Below, piece by piece: positions 8,863-17,849 of a DNA stretch of 64,000 bases. The stretch is taken from positions 1,240,001-1,304,000 of the forward strand of contig NZ_CP091740.1 in the NCBI RefSeq assembly GCF_022014595.1. Reading direction: 5' to 3'. Source of the DNA: Solitalea lacus (lineage in GTDB: Bacteria; Bacteroidota; Bacteroidia; Sphingobacteriales; Sphingobacteriaceae). The notes beneath the pieces were generated by a model. It was not told the DNA's origin. It ran no database searches and worked only from the letters and a program-made list of their open reading frames with translations. The first letter of the stretch is position 1. The number at the start of each line of letters is the position of its first letter. The translations under genes were made by a program, and so were the position numbers.

Positions 8863-9485
8863 GCTATTTAAGGCTAAACGGTTAAAAATGTTTTTTAATT
8901 AGTAGACTTCTGATTTTTTTTCTATTTCCCCAAAAAATATTATTTGGGCATAAATGAGCAGTCTGAAATTGATGGCAACTTTAGAAATATGATGTGCAAA
9001 TAAGGTTCTGTTTTTCTTAGTTTGATCTTGCTCCTCTGTGTGGTTATTACACCTTTAATTTTATTGTCCTATTCCGTGTTTTAATTCTCTGCCTTCTTTT
9101 TAAAATAATTTATAATGATTGATGTTTTGGATTTAATTAATTGATTGTTAGTTAATTGGGTGACAATTAAACGCAATTTTAGATTAACTTTTATTTAAAA
9201 AAAGGTTAAATAATCTATACGAATAGGCAAATAGTCCATTGTTTTTATTGTGAGTTAAAGTGATTTTGGGAATCCGTTTCAAAAACAAATTTGATTACGC
9301 AAATATTTGTTTTGGTGAGTAAAAATTTTGCCCCAAAGCCGATTTGTTGCCGTCAATAAAATAAAACCAAAATACGACAAAGAGAGAAAGGAGAATGGAT
9401 GTAGAGAAATTGACTCAAGTTTAATAATCTAAGGCCGTGTGTCAACCCCATACAAGGTAAGTTCATAAATCATTGCCTTTAAATC

Positions 9486-9505
9486 AACAATAAGGATTTA
9501 TTGTT
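9486..9505 (+). promoter_or_regulatory. Leader hairpin next to the SusC start
   Basis: AACAATAA, loop GGAT, TTATTGTT forms a perfect 8-bp AU-rich stem that ends 24 bases before the SusC ATG. It could affect ribosome access or be a regulatory element; its weak base composition makes chance possible. Confidence 0.35.
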
Positions 9506-9529
9506 TTAACTCAACCAATCCTAAATCTA

Positions 9530-12500
9530 ATGAAAAAGAGTTACGTAAAAGTTAACAGCATATATCATAGTTTAAAGATATTTAGAAGCAAGGGGCTTAT
9601 TGCTTTAGTAGTTGCAGCCTCTACACTTAATACAATGGCACAATCAGTGCCTAAGCAAGCCAGCCAAGAAAAAGCTTCCGTTTCTACTAAAAAAATTTTG
9701 GTGACCGGAACGATTACCGATGAGAATAACCTTCCATTGATAAGAGTTAGCGTTGCGGAATTAGGTACTAAAAATGGAGCTTTTACGAATGAAAAAGGTC
9801 ATTTCCATTTGAATGTGGAAGAAAATGCCGTTTTGCTGGTTACCTATCTGGGAATGGAATCACAGAAAGTGCGAATTGGTGGTAAAACTACATTCAACAT
9901 AGTAATGAAGGAAAGTAATACTGCTATTAAGGAAGTGGTTGTTACTGGTATTCCTTTTACTCGTAAAGTCGAGAGCTTTACAGGTGCCTATACAAAAATT
10001 ACCGCTCAGGAATTACAAAGCGCCGGAACGCAAAATATTTTTCAAGCGTTGAAAAATTTGGAGCCTGCATTAAATCTGATTGATAATAATATCAATGGCT
10101 CTGACCCTAATAAATTGCCTGAAATGCAGATCAGAGGATCTTCTTCATTCCCTGATTTGAAAGGAGAATATGCTACCAAGCCTAACCAGCCGCTGTTCAT
10201 TGTGGATGGTTTTGAGATGGCCTTAGAAAAAGTAGGGGACTTACCTTTGACCAGGATAGAGTCGGTTACTATTTTGAAAGATGCATCGGCTAAAGCATTA
10301 TATGGAGCCAGAGCAGCAAATGGCGTTATTGTTATTGAAACATTAAAAGCGAAGACTGGGGCATTAAGAATTAGTTATTCCGGAACGGTTGGTATTGAAG
10401 CTCCTGATTTAAGCAGCTATAATTTGACCAATGCAGCTGAAAAATTGGATCTGGAAAGGCGCTTAGGCGCTTATAACCAAAAACAGCCGGTTGTAGGTTT
10501 AGAATACGAAAGTTTGTATTATGCCAATTTAAAAGAGGTGCAAAGTGGGGTAAACACTGATTGGTTGGCTCAGCCATTGCAAACCGGAATGACCAACAGG
10601 CATATGATTAACATTGAAGGTGGCGAGGAACACTGGACTACCGGCTTTTCATTATTTTCCAATGGCACCCAAGGTGCAATGAAAGGCAGTGGAAGAAATA
10701 ATTTGGGAGGAGCCCTCAATGTATCTTATCGCAAAGACAAAATTTTATTCAGAAACCAATTATCGCTGAATAAAGCGAATTCGGAAAATTCTCCATATGG
10801 TACTTTCAGTGATTATGCTCAATTGAACCCCTACTGGAGACCTTACAATGATGATGGTAGTGTTCGTAAAGTATTAGGTGTTAACCCAACTTCCTATCAA
10901 TCCGTTGTTTATAATCCAATGTATAATGCTACCCTGAATTACCGTTCGACTTCAGAGTATACAGATATTACAAACAATATGCACCTTGAGTATGCTGTCA
11001 ACAATAATATCAAGGTTGTAGGTCGTGTTGGTTTTTCTAATACAGTTAATGGTTCCGATGTGTTCATTCCGGGAAGTAGTCTCAAATTTATGAGCTATGT
11101 CGGTGATAACTTATATAACAGAGGGTCATACGATAAAACAAATGGCAAGACATCAATGGTAAGCGGTGACTTGAATGCAAGTTATAACAACAGATGGGGA
11201 AAGCACTTGCTTTATGCCAACGTTGCTACCAATATCCGTGAGGATAAAAGTGAAAACTATGCATACTCTGCTACAGGTTTTCCGAACGACAAAATGGATA
11301 ACATCATCTTCGCCAAACAGTACGCCTCATACGCACTTAAGCCGACAGGAGGTGAGTCTCTTACACGAGAACTGGGTGCAATGGCTTTGATAAACTATTC
11401 GTTTGATGAAAGGTATGTTGCAGATCTTTCTCTTCGCTCCGGAACTTCTTCTCAATACGGCACTGATAACCGTTGGGGATTATTCTGGTCGGCAGGTGCC
11501 GGCTGGAACCTTCATAAAGAGAAATTTTTAAATGATAATAAGTACCTCAATTTATTGAAACTGAGAGGTTCAATAGGTAATACAGGTTCACAAAACTTCA
11601 ATGCTTACCAGGCAATGTCATTGTATAACTACTTTGTAGACAATTCTTATCAAGGAATGCTTGGCACTTATTTGAACAACCTTAATAACCCTGGATTAAA
11701 ATGGCAACAGCGCACGGACTATAACATTGGCATTGATGCTGAGATGATGAAGCGCTTGAGTCTCCGATTGGATATTTATAAAGGTGTGACAAATAACCTT
11801 CTGACAGATATTACTACACCTCCATCACTCGGTTTTCAAACTTATAAAGCAAATTTAGGACAGATCGTAAATAATGGATATGAGTTCAGAGTGAATTACA
11901 AAATGTTTGCAAATCCTGCAAAAAGACAATCGTTGAATGTTTTTGTAAGTGGAGCTGCCAACACTAACAAAATTACAAAGATATCCAATTCATTACAGGC
12001 CACCACAAACACGTTGGATAATCAATCTAGGACCAGTAACAAGCCTTTGACCAGATTCCAGGAAGGGCAGTCGCTTAACGCTATTTGGGCAGTGCGTTCA
12101 AACGGTATCGATCCGGCTACCGGAAAAGAAATTTTTGTAAAGCAAGATGGTTCGTTAACTGATACCTGGGATGTTAATGATAAGGTTGTTGTGGGTAATA
12201 ACCTGCCTAAAATGATTGGAACTACAGGTGCAAACTTTGCTTATAAAGGTTTCAATGTTGCAGTTACAGGTCGCTACAGAGTGGGCGGTCAAACCTATAA
12301 CCAAACGCTGGTAGACAAAGTAGAAAATGCATCATTAAGCAATAACGTTGATGCACGAGCTTATTATAACAGCTGGAAACAAGCTGGTGATAATGTGCTG
12401 TTCAGAAGTATAGGCACAACCAATACGACAACCCTTGCTACTTCACGCTTTGTACAAGATTTGAGTGAGTTCTCTATATCATCGGTTAATCTTGGCTATG

Positions 12501-12661
12501 ATTTTTATAGTTATTCGTTCATTAAAAAGATGAAGTTATCAGGATTGAGGGTAGCACTTAATCTGAACGATGTGTACCAATTCAGCACCGTAAAAGTAGA
12601 AAGAGGAACTGCTTATCCGTTTGCGCGTAACTGTTCATTAACTCTCAATGCTAGCTTTTAA
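9530..12661 (+). CDS. SusC/RagA family TonB-linked outer-membrane transporter
   Basis: 1043 residues. An extended N-terminus with signal peptide (to about residue 38, NTMAQ), a carboxypeptidase-regulatory-like domain (about 53-130), a TonB-box-like IKEVVVTGI, a plug with the family motif KDASAKALYGARAANG, and a long beta-barrel ending in F. It lacks an STN domain, so direct anti-sigma signalling through this protein is unlikely. With the SusD gene 33 bases downstream it should form a pedal-bin importer for oligomers. The downstream S46 peptidase and TlpA-like genes argue for peptides, as in RagAB of Porphyromonas, rather than glycans; this is inference. Confidence 0.95.
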   Translation: MKKSYVKVNSIYHSLKIFRSKGLIALVVAASTLNTMAQSVPKQASQEKASVSTKKILVTGTITDENNLPLIRVSVAELGTKNGAFTNEKGHFHLNVEENAVLLVTYLGMESQKVRIGGKTTFNIVMKESNTAIKEVVVTGIPFTRKVESFTGAYTKITAQELQSAGTQNIFQALKNLEPALNLIDNNINGSDPNKLPEMQIRGSSSFPDLKGEYATKPNQPLFIVDGFEMALEKVGDLPLTRIESVTILKDASAKALYGARAANGVIVIETLKAKTGALRISYSGTVGIEAPDLSSYNLTNAAEKLDLERRLGAYNQKQPVVGLEYESLYYANLKEVQSGVNTDWLAQPLQTGMTNRHMINIEGGEEHWTTGFSLFSNGTQGAMKGSGRNNLGGALNVSYRKDKILFRNQLSLNKANSENSPYGTFSDYAQLNPYWRPYNDDGSVRKVLGVNPTSYQSVVYNPMYNATLNYRSTSEYTDITNNMHLEYAVNNNIKVVGRVGFSNTVNGSDVFIPGSSLKFMSYVGDNLYNRGSYDKTNGKTSMVSGDLNASYNNRWGKHLLYANVATNIREDKSENYAYSATGFPNDKMDNIIFAKQYASYALKPTGGESLTRELGAMALINYSFDERYVADLSLRSGTSSQYGTDNRWGLFWSAGAGWNLHKEKFLNDNKYLNLLKLRGSIGNTGSQNFNAYQAMSLYNYFVDNSYQGMLGTYLNNLNNPGLKWQQRTDYNIGIDAEMMKRLSLRLDIYKGVTNNLLTDITTPPSLGFQTYKANLGQIVNNGYEFRVNYKMFANPAKRQSLNVFVSGAANTNKITKISNSLQATTNTLDNQSRTSNKPLTRFQEGQSLNAIWAVRSNGIDPATGKEIFVKQDGSLTDTWDVNDKVVVGNNLPKMIGTTGANFAYKGFNVAVTGRYRVGGQTYNQTLVDKVENASLSNNVDARAYYNSWKQAGDNVLFRSIGTTNTTTLATSRFVQDLSEFSISSVNLGYDFYSYSFIKKMKLSGLRVALNLNDVYQFSTVKVERGTAYPFARNCSLTLNASF

Positions 12662-12694
12662 TGGAACTTTTTTATCAACCAAAAAGAATTTGAA

Positions 12695-14152
12695 ATGAGA
12701 AATAGAATATTTGCAAGCTTACTGACTATTGGCACACTGCTTAGCACCACTTCTTGTGAAAAATGGATGGATGTTCAACCCGCTACACAAATTAAATCGG
12801 AAGTGTTATTGCAAGATGAGCAGGGGTATAAAGATGCATTGATCGGGTCTTACACTCTAATGAAGACACAACAGCTTTACGGCCGTGAACTCACTTTTGG
12901 TTTCATGGACGCAGCCATTCTACAATACGATCTTAACAGTAATACTACTTATAAGGATTTAAGTCAAAAGCCACTAACCTATACTTCTTCGGGTATTCGT
13001 TCAATAGTAGATAATGCATGGAAAGGGATGTATAATGTGATCGCTAACGTGAATAACATCTTAGATCATATTGATGCGGACAAAGCCAAATTCACAGGGA
13101 ATAATTATCAAATCATTAAAGGTGAGGCTTTGGCCATGAGGGCTTTCATTCATTTTGATCTGTTGCGTTTATTTGGATCAACTGATATGACTAAACCAGC
13201 TATTCCTTATGTTACTACGCTTAGTACTAATGTTACGCCACGTGCAACAGGAAATCAGGTGATGGAATCTGTTTTGAAAGACTTGAAAGATGCTTCTGAC
13301 AATTTAAGTGTAGATCCAATCAAAAACGGTTTGAAGCGTTCAGCTGATATGTTCCTTGATAATCGTCACCAACGCTTAAATTATTATGCAGTTAAGGCGA
13401 TAGCAGCCAGGGCTTACTTGTGGAAGAACGATAAAGTTAATGCTCTTGCAAACGCAATGGAGGTAATCAATATTGGCAACCAGACATTTCCTTGGATTCT
13501 AACATCAAACATAACCGCAATTAACGAAAGGGACAGGGATTACACGTTTTCAACTGAAAACCTTTTTGCACTGAATGTATTTGATTTGAAATCAACAGGA
13601 AATACCTGGTTCTACGCTGCATTTGCTTCAAATCAACTTCAAAAGTCGGGTGCAGCCGCCGGTACCTCTGGTTATACTCAAATGTTTGAAACCGCAAGTA
13701 TAGGAGCCAATGATATTCGTTTGTTGTACGTTACAAAGAAAGTAGGAACTACAACATATATCGTTAATAAATTTTATCAACCCGACAACTTTAACACAGC
13801 ATTTGCAGCAATGATGCCGCTTATTCGTCGCTCGGAGATGAACTACATCGCAGCTGAATGTAATGTGGGTGTTGATAATCAGGTGGCTATTAATTACCTG
13901 AATGAAGTAAGAGCTAATAGAGGCATTACAGCTGCACTTAGTTCTACATTAACCAGTGACCAGATTCAAACTGAAATTTTGAAAGAATACAGAAAGGAGT
14001 TTCAGGGAGAAGGTCAGCTATTTGCTTATTGTAAAAGAACTAAACAGACCGTTATTCCAGGGACTCCGTCAGGAGGATATCTTGGTACTCCAATAACAGA
14101 AGCTCAAATGATACTTCCTCTGCCTGACAGCGAAGTAGAATATGGCAGATAG
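12695..14152 (+). CDS. SusD/RagB family nutrient-binding lipoprotein
   Basis: 485 residues with a lipobox TTSC (Cys21), so a lipidated surface protein. The N-terminal part (EKWMDVQP) and the TPR-like helical core (for example GEALAMRAFIHFDLLRLFG) are characteristic of RagB/SusD, and the C-terminus has the usual YRKEFQGEGQ and ILPLPDSEVEYG segments. It forms the lid over the SusC barrel and binds substrate. It follows the transporter gene closely and is co-transcribed. Confidence 0.95.
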   Translation: MRNRIFASLLTIGTLLSTTSCEKWMDVQPATQIKSEVLLQDEQGYKDALIGSYTLMKTQQLYGRELTFGFMDAAILQYDLNSNTTYKDLSQKPLTYTSSGIRSIVDNAWKGMYNVIANVNNILDHIDADKAKFTGNNYQIIKGEALAMRAFIHFDLLRLFGSTDMTKPAIPYVTTLSTNVTPRATGNQVMESVLKDLKDASDNLSVDPIKNGLKRSADMFLDNRHQRLNYYAVKAIAARAYLWKNDKVNALANAMEVINIGNQTFPWILTSNITAINERDRDYTFSTENLFALNVFDLKSTGNTWFYAAFASNQLQKSGAAAGTSGYTQMFETASIGANDIRLLYVTKKVGTTTYIVNKFYQPDNFNTAFAAMMPLIRRSEMNYIAAECNVGVDNQVAINYLNEVRANRGITAALSSTLTSDQIQTEILKEYRKEFQGEGQLFAYCKRTKQTVIPGTPSGGYLGTPITEAQMILPLPDSEVEYGR

Positions 14153-14195
14153 CGAGGATTAATTCATATTGTAAAACCTAAAAAAAATTATATAA

Positions 14196-14939
14196 ATGAA
14201 AGCAATAGTTAAAGCATGTTCTTTAGTTCTTTCATTGGGCTTTCTTTTAAGTGCCTGTTCTGAAAAGGATATTCCAGGCTATGAGAATGATCCCAGAATG
14301 TTTTTTCAAATCCCGGGAAGTGGGAACATTGCCGTGCGCGATTCTCTTATGTATTCTTTCCCGGCGCATCCAAAAGTAATTGAGGCAGATACCCTTTGGT
14401 TTAATGCCTGTATCATGGGTAATGCGACCCCTTATGATCGTGAAATTGGAATTAAGATCAATACTGAAAAAACAACTGCAGTTGAAGGAGTGAATTTTAA
14501 AATCGCAAGCAAAGTATTGCCTGCTAACGCTTTTAAAGTACGCATCCCAATTGTGATCTATAAAACAGGATTAAAAGATAAATCTGTGCGTCTTCAATTA
14601 GAAGTGCAGGATAGTAAGGATTTCAAAATAGGCTATAATCGTTATAACAAAGCCATTTTTATCTGGGGTGATAAGTACTTAAAACCAGATATCTGGGACA
14701 TTTCAAATTATAAAAATGCATTTGGTACATTTTCAGAAACCAAGTACGCTTTTATTTTGAATGCATGCGGCATAACAGACCTTCCTGATCAGGCGGATAT
14801 AGTAATGTTGGGTTATTACAATGCCGCGGTGAGAAAGGCAATAAGCGAATATAATGCCTCACATGCTATTCCATTAAAAGATGAATTTGGAATGGATATA
14901 ATAATTGGTCCTTGGTCTGGCGTTGGTGGTGTAGGTTAA
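14196..14939 (+). CDS. DUF4843-type lipoprotein
   Basis: 247 residues with lipobox LSAC (Cys21). The order FQIPGSGN..DSLMYSFPAHP, a beta-sandwich-like middle with EGVNFKI, and a C-terminal IWGDKYLKPDIW segment match the DUF4843 proteins that commonly follow SusD genes in Sphingobacteria and Bacteroidia. The role is unknown; surface-exposed accessory binding to the SusCD complex is a reasonable guess. Placed 43 bases after SusD. Confidence 0.85.
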   Translation: MKAIVKACSLVLSLGFLLSACSEKDIPGYENDPRMFFQIPGSGNIAVRDSLMYSFPAHPKVIEADTLWFNACIMGNATPYDREIGIKINTEKTTAVEGVNFKIASKVLPANAFKVRIPIVIYKTGLKDKSVRLQLEVQDSKDFKIGYNRYNKAIFIWGDKYLKPDIWDISNYKNAFGTFSETKYAFILNACGITDLPDQADIVMLGYYNAAVRKAISEYNASHAIPLKDEFGMDIIIGPWSGVGGVG

Positions 14940-14989
14940 CAGTTATTGTAAAGTAGGCCAAAAGTTATTTTTTATTAAACTGAAATTAG

Positions 14990-16543
14990 ATGAAAAGAAA
15001 ATATTGTTTCGCAGCTTTAATGTCCCTTTCGTTATTCTGGGTAGGATGCGCCAAAGATGAGGGTAATTATATTTATAAGGATGTAAGCACAAATTTTGTT
15101 GATGCAACAGGTATGCCTGACGTGTATATTGCTAAACAAAATGATGTGGTAAACATCAGTCTTTCTAAGGTAGAGGGAAGTTCGAACGATTTAACGTACG
15201 AATGGAAATTGGTGACGCAGAGTTATACTGCGGATCCTTTTACGGGGATCTTTGTTAACAAACAACTGGCTACCACAAAGGATCTTTCTTTTAAGGTAGA
15301 AGATGCTCCCGGAGATTACTATTTGATGTTGTATGTAAAGGATAATGCAAACGGAGGAGTGGCTCAGATCATTAAAAAACCGTTTACCATCAGGTCCTAT
15401 GCTTCGCCAGGCTTAATGGTTTTACATGGAGATAACAGTCAAAGTGATATAAGTATCCTGGTTAATAGTAAATTATATACCCAGTATTCAGGTGCTGACT
15501 ATGTTCAAGCAAACGTTTTTTCCGAAATCAATGGTAAGAAAATAGCGGGTGTGGGTGCAGGAATAACACATATGACCCAAAACTGGGTAGATGTATTCAC
15601 TAACAATAGTAATGGTGGATTTCGTTTAAATCAGAACGACTTGCGCATCATGAATACTTATAGCGATATGTTCGTTGTGCCTATGGCATCTGGTGACGTA
15701 CAATTTCAGGCCTATGACCGCTGGAGTTATAACGAGTTGTTGGTTAATAAGGGTGATCTTTATTTTATTTCTCAGCCGACACCTAACATTTTCAACAAAT
15801 TTGGCGTGAAATGCTTCGGCCAGGATTATGTAGCGGCTCCTTTTATCGGTGCTGTGGGTGGGTCTGGAGCAGGTTATAATTTCAGTTATTTCGGAGCGTT
15901 TTATGATGCAAAGAACAGGCGCTTCCTTTACGTTGATAATAACAAAGACGTTAAAACATTTCTTGCTCCAGGTGCAGCAGCGAAATTTGACATGAGAAAT
16001 GTTGGCAAGGATATGGTATATGCTGAAATGGGCTATGGTAGTAACGGCCCGAGATGGTATTGCGTAATGCAGAGTCCGAATAATCCGGCCACTAGACAAT
16101 TATACGTATGTCAATTTAACGTAATGGACGATGGGAATAGAGGAGTTGATCTAATCGATATCAGTGCTGCTAATGGTTTGAGCAATTCGAAATACTTTGC
16201 CTTTGGAAGCAAGGGGAACGTAATGTACCATGCTACTGATACCAAAATATACCTAAACAACTATGCTGGTTCAAAGTCATCAACAGAGCTTTACGATGTT
16301 TCAACTTCTTATGCTGGAAGTGTAATTACCGGAATGAAGTTGTTTAAACCACCGGTATCAATTCCTGTTCATCCTAACGACGGCAAAATCTTGTATGTAA
16401 CGCTTTACAATCCTACAACAAATGCAGGTACCGTTTTACAAATCGACGTGAATGAAGCAAATGGTGCTTTTGTTGGATCTGGAGCTGTAAAAGCATATAC
16501 AGGTTTCGGCAAAATTTCAGCGATTAGCTACAAGGCAAAATAA
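14990..16543 (+). CDS. PKD-like surface lipoprotein of a SusCD locus
   Basis: 517 residues with lipobox VGC (Cys20) followed by AKDEGNYIYKD, the usual start of PKD-like family lipoproteins found after DUF4843 genes. An Ig/PKD-like domain (about 40-130) precedes a larger beta-rich domain (about 140-510) with repeated strand-and-turn units, possibly a propeller. Probably a substrate-binding partner on the cell surface. The unit SusC-SusD-DUF4843-PKD ends at a strong hairpin 18 bases downstream. Confidence 0.8.
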   Translation: MKRKYCFAALMSLSLFWVGCAKDEGNYIYKDVSTNFVDATGMPDVYIAKQNDVVNISLSKVEGSSNDLTYEWKLVTQSYTADPFTGIFVNKQLATTKDLSFKVEDAPGDYYLMLYVKDNANGGVAQIIKKPFTIRSYASPGLMVLHGDNSQSDISILVNSKLYTQYSGADYVQANVFSEINGKKIAGVGAGITHMTQNWVDVFTNNSNGGFRLNQNDLRIMNTYSDMFVVPMASGDVQFQAYDRWSYNELLVNKGDLYFISQPTPNIFNKFGVKCFGQDYVAAPFIGAVGGSGAGYNFSYFGAFYDAKNRRFLYVDNNKDVKTFLAPGAAAKFDMRNVGKDMVYAEMGYGSNGPRWYCVMQSPNNPATRQLYVCQFNVMDDGNRGVDLIDISAANGLSNSKYFAFGSKGNVMYHATDTKIYLNNYAGSKSSTELYDVSTSYAGSVITGMKLFKPPVSIPVHPNDGKILYVTLYNPTTNAGTVLQIDVNEANGAFVGSGAVKAYTGFGKISAISYKAK

Positions 16544-16560
16544 TAACCCCTAATAACAAT

Positions 16561-16603
16561 AAAAAGGAATTCATCGGCATATCAGTCTGATGAATTCCTT
16601 TTT
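16561..16603 (+). terminator. Strong bidirectional-type hairpin inside the uptake locus
   Basis: AAAAAGGAATTCATC (16561-16575) pairs perfectly over 15 bp with GATGAATTCCTTTTT (16589-16603), with a T-run in the right arm. It separates the four outer-membrane genes from the redox/peptidase genes. An in-frame ATG at 16590 lies within the right arm and is not the start of the next gene. Confidence 0.85.
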
Positions 16604-16637
16604 AAATACTATCAATTATACCAAGGAAGTTAAGGAA

Positions 16638-17789
16638 ATGAGTATGAATAGACTAAAGTGGGCGATTGTTTTGGGAGGTTCACTTTTACAGTTGCAAGGT
16701 TTTGCTGGTATATATCCTGCTGTGGTGAATGGTAACATCAGTTGCTTGGAGAAAGAATCAAAAATAGTTGAGCAATATAATTACCCTAAGCCTAAAACCT
16801 TACAGGAAATGTCAGACCTGTTATCGAATGGTATAAAATCACTTACAAAAACTATTTATTTTGATGTGTCTGCTATGAATATGACAGACAATCAACTAAA
16901 AATCACTGTTCTAAATGCATATTATGATGCATTGAATAAGGATAATTCTTTAAAATATGCTTATAAGGTTGTGCCAACTCGTAAAAAAGGTACAAAGATC
17001 TTCGTGTGTGAGATTAAATATATGCCTTATAAGCTGGGTATCAACCCGAAAACAGTGCCGGCAGGTGCTAAAAAAATCAATAGCTATAACGATATCATAA
17101 CTGCAACATTAAACTCTCCATTGGGGAAGAATATTCCAATTGCTATAACCAACAAAGATCTTGATTTTACTACCCTGCAGCTTGTATTAGGATCTAATAG
17201 TGGATATGGTTATTTGGTTTATATGTTTAATGCTGACGGAACATCCATTACCTGTGCTCCTGCCCCAAAAGGTTTACCGGGTGCGCCAACAAGCATAAGC
17301 GACTGCATATCAAAGATCAATACTGTTAAAGATTCAGTTACTGCAATTTTGACTCGTATTATAACTCCCGATATGACCAATGATCAAAAATTGACTACGA
17401 TTTACAATTATGTAACACGAACTTCATACGATTTTAATTTTAATACTCCCAAGTTGCCTTTTGATTCACAAACGGCTTATGGTGTTTTTGTAAATAGAAA
17501 GGCTGTCTGCGGTGGATATTCATGGGCTTTTAATTTGTTGGCAAATGCGGCAGGAATTCAATGCTATAATGTGGGAGGTAAGGGAGATAATGTTACCCAT
17601 GCCTGGAGTTTGGCCAACTATAACGGCGGGTATTATTACTTTGATAGTACTTGGGACCGTGGCTTAAACCAGCACCCCTACAAATATTTCGGTCAAACCG
17701 AATCTTATTTCCAATCAAAAAGACATGTTTGGAACAACACAATGATCAATGCTTTGGTGGCTGAGAAGCAACAAGGTGTTAATCAGTAG
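16638..17789 (+). CDS. Secreted transglutaminase-fold protein
   Basis: I chose ATG 16638 (or 16644), preceded by a purine-rich AAGGAA, over the ATG at 16590 that sits in the terminator hairpin. A signal peptide (LKWAIVLGG..QGFAG) leads to an uncharacterised N-terminal region and a transglutaminase-like core with all three catalytic positions: Cys in AVCGGYSWAF, His in THAWSL, Asp in YYFDSTWD. Such bacterial proteins are often cysteine peptidases or crosslinkers rather than classical transglutaminases. Its place between SusCD and the S46 peptidase suggests processing of peptide substrate (inference). Spacing to the hairpin leaves only 34 bases, so it depends on read-through or a very compact promoter. 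Confidence 0.85.
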   Translation: MSMNRLKWAIVLGGSLLQLQGFAGIYPAVVNGNISCLEKESKIVEQYNYPKPKTLQEMSDLLSNGIKSLTKTIYFDVSAMNMTDNQLKITVLNAYYDALNKDNSLKYAYKVVPTRKKGTKIFVCEIKYMPYKLGINPKTVPAGAKKINSYNDIITATLNSPLGKNIPIAITNKDLDFTTLQLVLGSNSGYGYLVYMFNADGTSITCAPAPKGLPGAPTSISDCISKINTVKDSVTAILTRIITPDMTNDQKLTTIYNYVTRTSYDFNFNTPKLPFDSQTAYGVFVNRKAVCGGYSWAFNLLANAAGIQCYNVGGKGDNVTHAWSLANYNGGYYYFDSTWDRGLNQHPYKYFGQTESYFQSKRHVWNNTMINALVAEKQQGVNQ

Positions 17790-17849
17790 AATATAAGAAT
17801 TCTTATTACGGTTTATACTCATCACTTTTAACCTTTAACAATAAATAGT

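Larger units (their letters stand above)
8741..9529. other. 789-bp non-coding region upstream of SusC
   Basis: No ORF of credible length. It holds the hairpin at 8828-8862, a long AT-rich stretch, and a hairpin at 9486-9505 just before the SusC start. I found no perfect TAnnTTTG promoter box. The length is unusual for this gene-dense window and leaves room for a long 5' leader, a small RNA or a regulator binding region. Confidence 0.7.

Noticed and set aside
9530-14152. Glycan utilisation locus (PUL)
   Set aside because: No glycoside hydrolase, lyase or sulfatase accompanies this SusCD pair; peptidase and redox genes do. The GH27 gene at 25241 is separated by a bidirectional terminator and a divergent-strand gene.
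15626-16099. 157-codon minus-strand ORF within the PKD-like lipoprotein gene
   Set aside because: Antisense shadow of a real gene; no signal peptide, motif or plausible composition.
16590-16637. ATG start for the transglutaminase-like protein
   Set aside because: It sits in the right arm of a 15-bp terminator stem and adds residues before the signal peptide; ATG 16638 has a purine-rich site before it.
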